DNA from: an uncultured Porphyromonadaceae bacterium
GTDB lineage: Bacteria > Bacteroidota > Bacteroidia > Bacteroidales > UBA11471
Length of the DNA: 61,593 nt
Assembly (NCBI GenBank): GCA_900542765.1
Contig: UQOX01000014.1
Coordinates: forward strand, 1 to 61,593
Direction of reading: 5' to 3'
The position numbers and the translations under genes are program-made. Positions 1 through 8,365 of this stretch are shown piece by piece. Under the pieces are notes generated by a model. That model was given only the letters and a program-made list of their open reading frames with translations, ran no database searches and was not told the DNA's origin. The number at the start of each line of letters is the position of its first letter. Position 1 is the first letter of the stretch.

Positions 1-696
1 GAGGCTCCCGAGAGCGTAGCCAAGGAATTCCCCGCCGACAAGGCCGGCCTCAATGTACTCTTCGTGCCCTCCGAAGCTCCTTACCACGAACGCAAAGTGA
101 CCCTGCTCAACGGCCCGCACACCGTATTGTCGCCCGTGGCCTACCTGTCGGGCATCAACATCGTTCGTGATGCTTGCCAACACGAAGTCGTAGGCAAGTA
201 TATCCACAAAGTGATGTTCGAAGAGTTGATGGAGACGCTGAACCTCCCGAAAGACGAATTGAAGAAATTCGCCGAAGATGTGCTCGAACGTTTCAACAAC
301 CCGTTTGTTGACCACCAGGTAACCTCCATCATGCTCAACTCGTTCCCGAAATATCAAACCCGCGACCTGCCCGGCTTGAAAGTATATCTCGAACGCAAAG
401 GCGAGCTTCCCAAAGGTCTCGTGCTGGGTCTTGCCGCCATCATCACCTACTACAAGGGCGGTGTGCGTGCCGACGGTGCTGAAATCGTTCCCAACGATGC
501 TCCCGAAATCATGCAGATGCTCAAAGACCTGTGGGCTACCGGTTGCACCAAGAAAGTGGCCGAGGGCGTATTGGCTGCCGAGTCGATCTGGGGCGAGAAC
601 CTCAACAACATTCCCGGCTTGACCGACGCCGTGAAAGGATACCTCGATTCGATTCAAGAAAAAGGCATGCTCGAAACCGTGAAAACCATTCTCTAA
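1..696 (+). CDS. uxaB: Tagaturonate reductase (altronate oxidoreductase), 3' part
   Basis: The frame is open from the first base of the window, so the start lies upstream; 231 codons are visible of a family that is usually about 480. The visible part matches the C-terminal helical domain of the mannitol dehydrogenase superfamily, with the KVTLLNGPHT segment near the domain entry and the LAAIITYYKGG stretch typical of tagaturonate reductases. The enzyme reduces tagaturonate to altronate with NADH in galacturonate catabolism. Altronate dehydratase follows after 9 bp, which fixes UxaB over other family members. The codon at 64 is GTG inside the gene and is not a start. Confidence 0.93.
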   Translation, partial: EAPESVAKEFPADKAGLNVLFVPSEAPYHERKVTLLNGPHTVLSPVAYLSGINIVRDACQHEVVGKYIHKVMFEELMETLNLPKDELKKFAEDVLERFNNPFVDHQVTSIMLNSFPKYQTRDLPGLKVYLERKGELPKGLVLGLAAIITYYKGGVRADGAEIVPNDAPEIMQMLKDLWATGCTKKVAEGVLAAESIWGENLNNIPGLTDAVKGYLDSIQEKGMLETVKTIL

Positions 697-705
697 TCCC
701 GATTT

Positions 706-2196
706 ATGAGTACACGTTATATAAAAATCAATCCCGCCGATAATGTGGTCGTAGCGATTGACCCCTTGAAGAAGGGCGACCGGCTTACGGTCGACGGCGT
801 CGAAATCGTCCTCGTCGAAGACGTTCCCGCCGGACACAAGGTGGCTCTCCAAGACTTTGCTGCCGACGAGCACATCATCAAGTATGGCTATCCCATCGGA
901 CATGCCCGCGCGGCCATTGCCCGCGGTGCATGGGTGAATGAGAAAAACATCAAGACCAATCTCGAGGGGTTGCTCGAATATACCTACACCCCCAAGTTGG
1001 TCGATGTGTCACAACCCGATAGAGGGCTTACCTTCAAAGGCTATCGCCGTAAAAACGGCGAAGTGGGCGTGCGCAATGAGATTTGGATTATCCCCACGGT
1101 AGGCTGTGTCAACGGGGTAGTAAACCAGTTGGCCGAAGCGCTGCGCAAGGAGACGCAGGGAGCCGGTGTCGATGCCATTGTTTCGTTCCCGCACAACTAC
1201 GGTTGCTCGCAGTTGGGCAACGACCATGAGAATACCCGCAAGGTGTTGCGCGACATGGTGAAGCACCCCAATGCCGGAGCCGTGTTGGTTGTCGGTCTCG
1301 GTTGCGAAAACAACCAGATGGACGCCTTCAAGGAACTGGTAGGTCCGGTCGATGAGGAGCGTGTGAAATTCATGGTATGCCAAAAGGTCGACGACGAGTT
1401 CGAGACCGGCATGGCCCTCCTGCGCGACCTCTATGCCAAAGCCTCGAAAGACGAGCGTGTCGATGTGCCCCTGAGCGAGTTGCGCGTGGGTCTCAAATGC
1501 GGTGGCTCCGACGGGTTCTCGGGCATCACGGCCAATCCCCTGCTGGGTGTCTTCTCCGATTTCCTCGTGTCGCAGGGCGGAACAACGGTGCTTACCGAAG
1601 TTCCCGAAATGTTCGGCGCCGAGACGATTCTCATGAACCGTTGCGCTACTCCCGAGCTCTTCGACAAGACGGTGCACCTCATCAACGACTTCAAGGCTTA
1701 TTTCATGGCCAATAACCAACCGGTATATGAAAATCCCTCTCCCGGGAACAAGGCCGGCGGTATCTCCACCCTCGAAGACAAGTCGCTCGGTTGCACGCAG
1801 AAATGCGGCAAATCGATTGTGCGCGACGTGTTGATGTATGGTGAACGTCTCAAAACCAAGGGGCTCAACCTGCTCAGCGCTCCCGGCAACGACTTGGTGG
1901 CTGCCACGGCACTCGCCTCGGCCGGTTGCCAGATGGTTCTCTTCACGACGGGACGTGGAACGCCGTTCGGAACCTATGTCCCTACGATGAAGATTTCGAC
2001 CAACAGCAATTTGGCCGCCCACAAACCCGGCTGGATCGACTTCAACGCCGGAACGCTCGTCGATGGTGAGACGATGGATACCGTTGTTGAACGCTTTATC
2101 CAGTATGTGATAGCCGTTGCCAGCGGTGAACATGTCAACAACGAGAAGAAAGGTTACCGCGAGATAGCCATCTTCAAGACCGGTGTTACTTTGTAA
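706..2196 (+). CDS. uxaA: Altronate dehydratase
   Basis: This 496-residue protein converts D-altronate to 2-keto-3-deoxygluconate. It has the N-terminal SAF-type domain (about residues 1-95) joined to the long catalytic UxaA domain that begins near GLTFKGYRRKNGEVGVRN. Conserved Cys/Gly-rich segments (NYGCSQLG, GLGCENNQ, LKCGGSDGFSGITANP) are present and the length is normal for the family. It follows uxaB by 9 bp and is probably co-transcribed with it. With the pectate lyase close by, it implies growth on pectin-derived galacturonate. The start ATG at 706 gives full alignment of the SAF domain. Confidence 0.96.
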   Translation: MSTRYIKINPADNVVVAIDPLKKGDRLTVDGVEIVLVEDVPAGHKVALQDFAADEHIIKYGYPIGHARAAIARGAWVNEKNIKTNLEGLLEYTYTPKLVDVSQPDRGLTFKGYRRKNGEVGVRNEIWIIPTVGCVNGVVNQLAEALRKETQGAGVDAIVSFPHNYGCSQLGNDHENTRKVLRDMVKHPNAGAVLVVGLGCENNQMDAFKELVGPVDEERVKFMVCQKVDDEFETGMALLRDLYAKASKDERVDVPLSELRVGLKCGGSDGFSGITANPLLGVFSDFLVSQGGTTVLTEVPEMFGAETILMNRCATPELFDKTVHLINDFKAYFMANNQPVYENPSPGNKAGGISTLEDKSLGCTQKCGKSIVRDVLMYGERLKTKGLNLLSAPGNDLVAATALASAGCQMVLFTTGRGTPFGTYVPTMKISTNSNLAAHKPGWIDFNAGTLVDGETMDTVVERFIQYVIAVASGEHVNNEKKGYREIAIFKTGVTL

Positions 2197-2223
2197 AAAA
2201 ACTTTTTCGATTTTGTTGCAGCC

Positions 2224-2733
2224 ATGCAATGGAATTTAAAAGATATGATTGCTCGGAGGGTTGTCGATTATTACATCGACAACCCTCCTGTGTATGAACA
2301 AATCGTGCATACCCAGGCCGTTGCCTCCTATACCCGTCTTATTGCCGTGGGGGAAGAACCCGACGCTCATCGCGTCGACTTGCTCGAAGTGGCCGCTTGG
2401 TTGCACGACATCGGATGTCCCGAAGCCCGGAGGCTTTATGGCGACAGTCGCCCCATGCACCAGCAGGAGACCGGTTGCCGCATGGCGGCCGAGTGGCTCG
2501 AAACGGTCGACGGCCTCACCACCGAGGAGAAATCGTGGCTGGCCGCGGTTGTCGGTTCACATCATCAGTTGCCGGCCGCCCGCAAGTTGCATTTCGAGCC
2601 TCTCTTTGAAGCCGACCTCATCGTGAATCTCATCGAGGGGTATTACGACAAGGCCAAGGCGGGAGAATACCTCGACAAGATGGTGACCACCGCTACGGGC
2701 AAAGCTCTCTACCGCCGGCTTTTCGGCCTTTGA
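2224..2733 (+). CDS. HD domain phosphohydrolase-like protein
   Basis: This is a 169-residue soluble protein with an HD-superfamily metal site: His29 in VHTQAVA, the WLHDIGC motif near residue 60, and later MHQQETG and GSHHQ histidines. Such proteins usually hydrolyse phosphoester or nucleotide substrates, but the substrate here cannot be read from sequence. It starts 27 bp after uxaA, so it is likely the third gene of the galacturonate transcript. An exact 14-bp inverted repeat lies inside the first codons (2255-2288). A bidirectional terminator follows the stop. Confidence 0.85.
   Translation: MQWNLKDMIARRVVDYYIDNPPVYEQIVHTQAVASYTRLIAVGEEPDAHRVDLLEVAAWLHDIGCPEARRLYGDSRPMHQQETGCRMAAEWLETVDGLTTEEKSWLAAVVGSHHQLPAARKLHFEPLFEADLIVNLIEGYYDKAKAGEYLDKMVTTATGKALYRRLFGL
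2255..2288 (+). repeat. Perfect inverted repeat inside start of HD gene
   Basis: Arms 2255-2268 and 2275-2288 are exactly complementary over 14 bp with a 6-nt loop. They cover codons 11 to 22, beginning about 30 nt after the start codon. RNA would form a strong hairpin in the region where ribosomes begin elongation. No U-run follows, so it is not a classical terminator. A regulatory role is inference. Confidence 0.75.
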
Positions 2734-2763
2734 CCCTTTCCAGCAGAAACTCTCCTATATGAT

Positions 2764-2803
2764 AAAACAGGGCGGCTCCCATTGCGGGGAGCCGCCCTGT
2801 TTG
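2764..2803. terminator. Bidirectional terminator, HD gene / pectate lyase
   Basis: A long GC-rich inverted repeat (left arm near 2764-2779, right arm near 2788-2802) has A-rich and T-rich flanks. It sits between the convergent HD gene and pectate lyase gene and can stop transcription from both sides. Confidence 0.85.
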
Positions 2804-2824
2804 TGTAAAGACGGTTGGTCGCGA

Positions 2825-3958
2825 TTACCAGCGGGTGCGGTTGCGGGGAATCTCGCGACCCGCTTGTCCTTGATGTTCCCGTTTCCACATTTTGTAGCGA
2901 GCGAGTACACGGCTTCCGTCGCGGTTGTACCAGCTGTACCCCGTGCGGCGTTCGTGTCCGATTTGCGACACGTCATATTTCTTGATGCCGTCGCGGTCGC
3001 AGAAGAAAGGGCGGTTGGTCTCTATGTCATAGAAGCGGGCCCACATGGGCGGACATTTCTCGCAAGCCACGACGCGGTAGTCGCGTTGCCCTTTGTCATT
3101 GTGGTAATATTCGAGGCGTATTCCTTCGATTTTTGATTTCTCAAACCACGCGACGGCATTTTCCACGGCGGCAATCACTTCGGGCGAAGGGTTGGGTATG
3201 TCCATGAGCAGCAGCACGATGTTGTCCGATTCCTGGCCGCTGAGCGAAGGCAGTTCATACGCGCGGGCCTTGGCCGGAGCCAGGGTCTCGAAGTCGTGTT
3301 GGGCACACCACACCGTGGGTTTGCCATCTTGTACCACTTGGGTGGCGAGGATACATTGCACACCTTTGTCAAAGGCGGTTTTGGCTCTCCCGCGCAGTTC
3401 CGCGGGCACATACCAGTAGAGCGGATCATACTCGAAGATGGCTTGCAGCACGCGCATCGTGTTTACCATGGCGTTGTCGTTGTAGGTGATATGGCGGGCA
3501 TACCCTTTGGCGTTGGGGTAGAATTGGGGCCACCCGCCGTTTTCATATTGGGCGGCGAGCAGGTATTCGATGCCTTTTAAGGCGGCCTCTTTGTATTTTT
3601 CGTCGCGCACCACGTTATACATTTTCGAGAGGTAGGCGATTTCGGTCGTTGTCGAGCCGTTGTCGATGGTACCTCTTTCGACGTGTTTCATGTCGGCTAA
3701 GATTTTCTCCTTCTGTTCCGGGGTTATTTCGGCCGGGAAGTAAACATTTTTGGGCCAGGCGCCCGATTCCAGTTGGTGGATGACTAGGTTGTCGGCGATG
3801 CGTTTGGCTTCGTCGGTATAGAGGTAGAAGAAGCGGTTGTCGATGCGTGAAGCCGTGCGGGTCCAGTTCAACTCTTTTTGACGGTAATCCGAGCGAATCT
3901 GTGCCGGTGCGTGGGCGGCCAGCAGAAGGGCAACGGCGAAAAATACGGTTTTTCTCAT
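2825..3958 (-). CDS. Secreted pectate lyase, polysaccharide lyase family 10
   Basis: The 377-residue product begins with a Sec signal peptide (MRKTVFFAVALLLAAHAPAQ), so it acts in the periplasm or beyond. The rest is an (alpha/alpha)-toroid of the PL10 pectate lyase type: GTIDNGSTTTEIAYL, YENGGWPQFYP, ITYNDNAMVN and LPSLSGQESDNI are recognisable family segments that contribute acidic and arginine residues to the substrate cleft. It cleaves polygalacturonate by beta-elimination, supplying uronate to the neighbouring uxa pathway. It is monocistronic. The C-terminal tail after residue 355 is basic and does not match the family core as well. Confidence 0.92.
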   Translation of the reverse strand: MRKTVFFAVALLLAAHAPAQIRSDYRQKELNWTRTASRIDNRFFYLYTDEAKRIADNLVIHQLESGAWPKNVYFPAEITPEQKEKILADMKHVERGTIDNGSTTTEIAYLSKMYNVVRDEKYKEAALKGIEYLLAAQYENGGWPQFYPNAKGYARHITYNDNAMVNTMRVLQAIFEYDPLYWYVPAELRGRAKTAFDKGVQCILATQVVQDGKPTVWCAQHDFETLAPAKARAYELPSLSGQESDNIVLLLMDIPNPSPEVIAAVENAVAWFEKSKIEGIRLEYYHNDKGQRDYRVVACEKCPPMWARFYDIETNRPFFCDRDGIKKYDVSQIGHERRTGYSWYNRDGSRVLARYKMWKREHQGQAGREIPRNRTRW

Positions 3959-4173
3959 GATAGGATAGGGGTGTTTAGTTTGTTTTTGTTGTTAGACTCG
4001 CAAAAGAGGAAAAGGTTTACGTCCGCTTTCAAATACTTGGCAATTTTTACAGGGGCTCGGAAAAGGATTTATATTGCCGCATCGACTTGGTGTGCGAAAT
4101 GATAAGCAGGAAGAAATATGCCAAAAACAAATATGATTTTATCGTGTTTATGTGGGGATTGATGGTCTCTTCT

Positions 4174-4249
4174 GTCATTCCGGGCACAGACCCGGAATCC
4201 ATTAAAAAATGAATCGTCGCCGTGGATTCCCCGTCCAGCGGGAAATGAC
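4174..4249. repeat. REP-like inverted pair
   Basis: Two related palindromic units face each other. The left unit (4174-4201) starts GTCATTCCGGG, and the right unit (about 4222-4249) is its inverted variant ending GGAAATGAC. Each contains its own GC-rich stem-loop, and about 20 bp separates them. A degenerate further unit follows to about 4275. The arrangement resembles REP/BIME elements; copy number elsewhere cannot be seen. Confidence 0.55.
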
Positions 4250-4312
4250 AATACCCCTTTCCATAGGAGAATGACAGTACTCGGGCGGACGCGGTGCAAC
4301 CCGTCGGCATGT

Positions 4313-4347
4313 AAAAAACGCTTCACCCATGCAGGTGAAGCGTTTTT
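4313..4347 (-). terminator. Terminator of the copA-HMA operon
   Basis: The stem AACGCTTCACC / GGTGAAGCGTT has a short loop and is flanked by A and T runs. It lies 20-55 bp after the HMA stop codon and reads as an intrinsic terminator on the minus strand. Confidence 0.85.
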
Positions 4348-4369
4348 GTGGGAGAAGCGTCGGGCGGCA

Positions 4370-4579
4370 TTACCCTATTTTCTCGGCTTTGAATCCGGCC
4401 GCCACGACGAGGCGCACGATGTCGTCGTCGCTCAGGTCGCTGGTGATGGTGAGTACGCGGTCGGGTGTCGAAAGGTCGATGTCCCATTGGTTGCGGGCTA
4501 CGGCCGTATTGAGGGAGGCTTCGATTTTGGCAACGCAGCCTCCGCATTTGGCATTGGTCTTGAATTTGCGAGTTTCCAT
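4370..4579 (-). CDS. Small heavy-metal-associated (HMA) protein, copper chaperone-like
   Basis: This 69-residue protein is a single ferredoxin-like HMA domain with the metal-binding CxxC in KCGGC (residues 11-15). It probably carries Cu(I) to the ATPase encoded immediately upstream in the same operon, with a 38-bp gap. The start at 4579 gives the domain without extra N-terminal residues. The usual Met before the first Cys is replaced by Ala-Lys (NAKCGGC instead of GMxCxxC). A long in-frame extension that would fuse it to antisense copA sequence is not credible. Confidence 0.85.
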   Translation of the reverse strand: METRKFKTNAKCGGCVAKIEASLNTAVARNQWDIDLSTPDRVLTITSDLSDDDIVRLVVAAGFKAEKIG

Positions 4580-4617
4580 ACGGTTATATGATTGGAGGGT
4601 TATGTGATGGGAAATGT

Positions 4618-6819
4618 TCATTTCCATTTCAGTCTCAAGCTGTTGAGTACCACCGATACCGAGCTGAACGCCATGGCGGCACTGGCCCACATGGGATTGA
4701 GCAGCCAGCCGTTTATCGGGAACAGCACGCCGGCCGCCACCGGTATGCACACGACATTGTAGACGAATGCCCAGAAAAGATTCTCCCGTACGATGCGCAT
4801 GGTGCGGCGCGAGAGAAGGACGGCGCGCGAGAGAAGGCGGAGGTCGGAGCTGATGAGCGTCACCATGGCCACCTGCATGGCGATGTCGGTGCCTTGCCCC
4901 ATGGCGATGCTCACATCGGCTTGGGCCAGCGCCTGTGAGTCGTTGATGCCGTCGCCCACCATGGCAACGGTTTTCCCCTCGTTCTGCAACGACCCGACGA
5001 AGTCTTCCTTCTCCTGCGGCAGGGCGTTGGCTTTGAAACGGGTTATGCCCACGGCCTGTGCCACGGAGGTTGCCGTCGCGGTGTCGTCGCCCGTGAGCAT
5101 ATACACCTCGATGCCGAGTTTTCGTAACCGGGCGATGGCCTCGTGCGACGATTCCTTTATCTTGTCGGCGATGGCGATGATGGCGATGACGCCCTCCCGG
5201 TTGCCGTAAAAGACGATGCTTTTCCCCTCGGCCTGCCACGAGGCGATTTTTGTTTCGAGGTCGGGGCTGAGGGAAGAGGCCGTCATGAATGCCCAGTTGC
5301 CGATGCGCAATGTTTCGCCCTGCACGTCAAACTCGATGCCCTTGCCCGACAGCTGTTCGTACCGCTCGATGGCAACAGACTTTTCCCGGGCATGGCCGCT
5401 CCAATGGGAGGCGATGGCTTGGGCCAACGGGTGTTGCGATTGTTCCTCGGCACGCGCGAGCGGGGCGGCATATCGCTCCTCGGGGCGGAGCCACACGGCA
5501 TCGACGACCTCGGGGCGTCCCTGTGTGAGCGTGCCGGTCTTGTCGAGGACCATGCCGTCGATTTGCCCCATCTTTTCGAGCGCGACGGCGTCTTTGATGA
5601 GAATGTGTTCGCCGGCCGCTTTGCCGATGCCCACCATGAGGGCGGTCGGGGTGGCCAGTCCCAGCGCACAGGGGCAGGCGATGACCAGCACCGATATGGC
5701 GGTGAGCAGGCTGTGGGCGAGCCTGTTGTCGCCCGGGTAGAAACATTGCCACCCGACGAAGGTGAGGCAGGCGAGTATGATGATGGCCGGTACGAAACGC
5801 CGGCTCACACGGTCGGCCAGCCGTTGTGCCGGCGCCTTGCTTCCTTGTGCCTCCTGCACCCGCCGCACGATGTGGGCGAGAACGGTTTGCGCTCCCACCG
5901 CCTGAGCCTCTACGGTGAGGACTCCGTCGCGGTTGATGGTCCCGGCCATGACGGTGTCGCCCGTGGTCTTGTCGGCCGGTATGGGTTCGCCGTTGATCAT
6001 GCTTTCGTCGACATACGATTCCCCCTCGACGACACGCCCGTCGACCGCCACCTTTTCGCCGGGACGCACGAGTATGCGGTCGCCGGTTTTCAGCGTGGCG
6101 ATGTTTACCTCGCACATTCCGTCGGCCGTAATTTTCATGGCGGTCTGCGGCTGCAAACCCATCAGGCTTTTCAAGGCTGCCGAGGTGTTGTGTTTGGCAC
6201 GCTCTTCCATGAACTTGCCGGTGAGCACGAAGGCGATGATCATGCCCGCGGCATCGTAGTAGACCTGGGGGGCGATGCCTTGGCTTTTCCAGTATTGGGG
6301 AAAGAGGGTCATGGCCAGGCTGAACAGGAAGGCCACGCCGGTGCTCAGGGCCACGAGCGTGTCCATGTTTGCCGTGCGTTGGCATAGCTGCTTCCAGGCG
6401 TGGACATAGAAATCACGCCCCGAGTAGAGAATGACGGGCAGGGTCAGCGCCAACAAGAGCCATTCGATGTGCGGGGTGTGCATGCAACCCATCGAGACCG
6501 CCATGAGCGGCAGGGCAAAAAGCCAGGCCACGACAACCCGGTTGCGCAGCGACTTGAAGTGCCGGGTGGCGGCGGCTTCGCGTTGTTTCTCTTTCTCTTC
6601 TTCACCGACGACAAGGCCGTAGCCGGCGGCTTCTACGGCGGCGGCAATCTCTTCGAGGGTGATGATGGCCGGGTCGTAGGTGAGCAGCAGGTTCTCGGTC
6701 GCAAAATTCACAACGGCCGATTGCACGCCCCGAAGATTCTTTACGGTTGTCTCGACGTTGTTGGCACACACGGCACAACTCATTTCGAGCACGGGAAGTA
6801 CGCATTTTATCATACTCAT
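4618..6819 (-). CDS. copA: Copper-translocating P1B-type ATPase
   Basis: This 733-residue inner-membrane pump exports Cu(I) using ATP. The N-terminal HMA domain carries CxxC at residues 15-18. Two transmembrane helix blocks follow, then the actuator domain, the intramembrane CPC in ACPCALGLATP (about 380), the phosphorylation motif DKTGTLT (about 427), the HP motif in QHPLAQAI, and the hinge GDGIND (about 622). All diagnostic motifs are intact. It is the first gene of an operon with the HMA protein and has a consensus promoter at 6907-6937. The CPC class indicates Cu(I)/Ag(I) rather than Zn or Cd. Confidence 0.95.
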   Translation of the reverse strand: MSMIKCVLPVLEMSCAVCANNVETTVKNLRGVQSAVVNFATENLLLTYDPAIITLEEIAAAVEAAGYGLVVGEEEKEKQREAAATRHFKSLRNRVVVAWLFALPLMAVSMGCMHTPHIEWLLLALTLPVILYSGRDFYVHAWKQLCQRTANMDTLVALSTGVAFLFSLAMTLFPQYWKSQGIAPQVYYDAAGMIIAFVLTGKFMEERAKHNTSAALKSLMGLQPQTAMKITADGMCEVNIATLKTGDRILVRPGEKVAVDGRVVEGESYVDESMINGEPIPADKTTGDTVMAGTINRDGVLTVEAQAVGAQTVLAHIVRRVQEAQGSKAPAQRLADRVSRRFVPAIIILACLTFVGWQCFYPGDNRLAHSLLTAISVLVIACPCALGLATPTALMVGIGKAAGEHILIKDAVALEKMGQIDGMVLDKTGTLTQGRPEVVDAVWLRPEERYAAPLARAEEQSQHPLAQAIASHWSGHAREKSVAIERYEQLSGKGIEFDVQGETLRIGNWAFMTASSLSPDLETKIASWQAEGKSIVFYGNREGVIAIIAIADKIKESSHEAIARLRKLGIEVYMLTGDDTATATSVAQAVGITRFKANALPQEKEDFVGSLQNEGKTVAMVGDGINDSQALAQADVSIAMGQGTDIAMQVAMVTLISSDLRLLSRAVLLSRRTMRIVRENLFWAFVYNVVCIPVAAGVLFPINGWLLNPMWASAAMAFSSVSVVLNSLRLKWK

Positions 6820-6906
6820 GGTACCTGTTTATCATAAATAAGCGGGGTGGGGTTGTCCATTTCGGCAAATCCCGGTGACGGGTATCACCCCTCTCTTCGC
6901 ACGATG

Positions 6907-6937
6907 CAAAGATAGTGAAAGGCGAGGGCTGTGACAA
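6907..6937 (-). promoter_or_regulatory. Bacteroidetes promoter of copA
   Basis: On the minus strand the -7 box TATCTTTG is at 6907-6914 and a -33 TTG is at 6935-6937, spaced 20 bp. This is the full primary sigma consensus of the phylum and gives a leader of about 80 nt before the copA ATG. Confidence 0.8.
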
Positions 6938-6979
6938 GTGAAAAACGGAAGTTTTCAACGTGGCAGAGCCGAGCCGCCT

Positions 6980-7000
6980 CCTATCTTCTACAAAGATAGG
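6980..7000. repeat. Inverted repeat containing a second -7-like box
   Basis: The arms CCTATCTT (6980-6987) and AAGATAGG (6993-7000) are perfectly complementary around a 5-nt spacer. The right arm overlaps CAAAGATA (6991-6998), a TATCTTTG -7 box on the minus strand without a good -33. It could be an operator or a second copA promoter. Confidence 0.45.
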
Positions 7001-7086
7001 ACGAAATCGCGGAAAATCTCTCGCCTCACCCTCTATGTTACGCCATGAAAACAAAAAACAAGTATTTGTGACGATTCCCCCTCCCC

Positions 7087-7127
7087 AAAAAATAAAGTGT
7101 CATAATCTATCTCAGACAATGACACTT
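7087..7127 (-). terminator. Terminator of the candidate RNA
   Basis: A 9-bp perfect stem (AAGTGTCAT / ATGACACTT, 15-nt loop) is followed on the minus strand by TATTTTTT. The outer A and T runs partly extend the stem. Confidence 0.65.
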
Positions 7128-7280
7128 GACTTTTTTACAGGGGATAATCCTGCAAAAGATGCTCTAATAGAATGAAAAAGTCTATCCTCACGGACCGCAC
7201 TCTCTTTGAACGTCTGTTCTTGGAGAGTTTTCTGTTTGTTTTTAGGGTATAAACAATTTCTTGTTTAAGAATGGAATTCT
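7087..7280 (-). ncRNA. Candidate structured small RNA upstream of copA
   Basis: No protein frame is credible here. On the minus strand a full promoter (7287-7316) would start a transcript near 7280. It would run through a 7-bp hairpin with a GAAA loop (7250-7267), a hairpin with a 6-bp stem, 3x3 internal loop, 4-bp stem and 4-nt loop (7199-7228), a short hairpin (7167-7185) and a terminator hairpin (arms 7119-7127 and 7095-7103) followed by TATTTTTT. The predicted length is about 190 nt. It does not look like 4.5S RNA, tmRNA, RNase P or 6S RNA to me. The assignment is inference from promoter, structure and terminator together. Confidence 0.5.
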
Positions 7281-7286
7281 GTGCCA

Positions 7287-7316
7287 CAAAGGTAAGAAAT
7301 AAAAAATAAAAAGCAA
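7287..7316 (-). promoter_or_regulatory. Bacteroidetes promoter without a downstream gene
   Basis: The minus-strand -7 box TACCTTTG is at 7287-7294 and a TTG -33 is at 7314-7316, with 19-bp spacing. There is no coding sequence until copA 470 bp away, so it is assigned to the candidate RNA. Confidence 0.65.
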
Positions 7317-7468
7317 TATGATTTTTATTTTTTGTTAAGGTCGGGGCTTCCCGTTTTATATTATTTATCTCTTTTTCCCTATAACCGAGTAGTTTTGTTT
7401 ACATATTGTGCGTGACTCCCATACGGCCACTTCGCATACCACGAGTTGCTTGCAGATATTTATGGTCT

Positions 7469-8137
7469 TTATTCGATTTTCTCCACAAAAAGGTCGGGTA
7501 GCGTTTGCAGGTATTGGTAGATGTCAAACTCCTCTTTGGGCGACGGATAGCGCAAGATGATGGAGACGTAATAGCGCTTTTGGCTGCCTAAGGTGCGTTC
7601 TTCGGCCTCATAGGAGGTGACGCGGCCGCCTTGCTGGCGTATCATGTCTATGATTTTGGTGATGTTGTCGTGAGTGCCTGTCGAGAATTTGATGAGGCAG
7701 CTGTGTATGCCGGTTTTCTTGAACAGGACGGTCAGCAGTTCCAACCCCAGGAGCGTGAATACCGTCGTGGCGATGCCCAGCCAGTAGAGGCCGCCTCCGA
7801 TGGCCAGTCCGATGCCGGCCGTTGCCCAAAGCCCGGCCGCCGTGGTCAGTCCCCGCACGAACTGCCTGTGAATGATGATGGTACCGGCTCCGATGAAACC
7901 TATGCCGCTCACTACCTGTGCAGCCACGCGTGCCGGGTCGAAGCGGGTTATGCCCTCTTGCAGCACGTCGGAAAAACCATACTGCGAGACAAGCATGAAC
8001 AAAGCGCTGCCCAACGATACCAGGAAGTGGGTGCGGAAGCCCGCTTCTTTGGCGCGATAGGCTCGGTCGAGGCCAATGATGGCTCCCAGCAGCCCGGCTA
8101 CCAACGGACGGAATATCAATTCGAGGGTTGTGTCCAT
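7469..8137 (-). CDS. MgtC/SapB family membrane protein
   Basis: The 222-residue product has the MgtC/SapB N-terminal membrane domain: GLLGAIIGLDRAYRAKEAGFRTH is the signature region, followed by helices with ISGIGFIGAG-like sequence (VVSGIGFIGAGTIII) and GLWATAGIGLAIGGG. A soluble ACT-like C-terminal domain begins near residue 140. Members are linked to Mg2+ limitation or acid tolerance, but the biochemical role is unsettled. The start at 8137 is chosen because a TATCTTTG box at 8162-8169 places the transcript start after any upstream ATG. Confidence 0.88.
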   Translation of the reverse strand: MDTTLELIFRPLVAGLLGAIIGLDRAYRAKEAGFRTHFLVSLGSALFMLVSQYGFSDVLQEGITRFDPARVAAQVVSGIGFIGAGTIIIHRQFVRGLTTAAGLWATAGIGLAIGGGLYWLGIATTVFTLLGLELLTVLFKKTGIHSCLIKFSTGTHDNITKIIDMIRQQGGRVTSYEAEERTLGSQKRYYVSIILRYPSPKEEFDIYQYLQTLPDLFVEKIE

Positions 8138-8161
8138 AATGTTCAGCTTTTGGAAACTTTC

Positions 8162-8169
8162 CAAAGATA
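8162..8169 (-). promoter_or_regulatory. -7 box of the mgtC-like gene
   Basis: TATCTTTG on the minus strand lies 25 bp before the chosen ATG. No clear -33 TTG is seen at the usual spacing. It implies a leader of under 20 nt. Confidence 0.65.
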
Positions 8170-8365
8170 AAAATTTTTTTGAATATTCGCGGGCACATGC
8201 CCCGATTTTTATGCCTTCATGCCTGTCTGTCCGTTTGCGGTTGCCGTGTTGCAAGTGGTTGGACGTCTCATTTCCCCGCCTATTCCCTCTGTCGGCGAAT
8301 GGCGATGGAAAGAATCAATAAATCTCCTCGAAGGGAGCAGCTTGGAAATTTTATCACAAAATCTT

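Larger units (their letters stand above)
3959..4369. other. Intergenic region with REP-like elements
   Basis: There is no credible gene in this 411-bp stretch. It holds the upstream region of the pectate lyase gene, an A/T-rich segment (about 4085-4160), a cluster of REP-like palindromes (4174-4275) and the terminator of the copper operon (4313-4347). I could not find a full TAnnTTTG box in the right orientation for the pectate lyase gene. Confidence 0.6.

Noticed and set aside
4370..5239. A 289-codon frame that would fuse the HMA protein to an N-terminal extension
   Set aside because: The extension is copA read in another frame; only the last 69 codons form an HMA domain.
7087..7280. Assignment of the candidate RNA as 6S RNA
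   Set aside because: The predicted 5' and 3' ends do not pair into a long closing stem with a central bubble; the structure is a row of separate hairpins.
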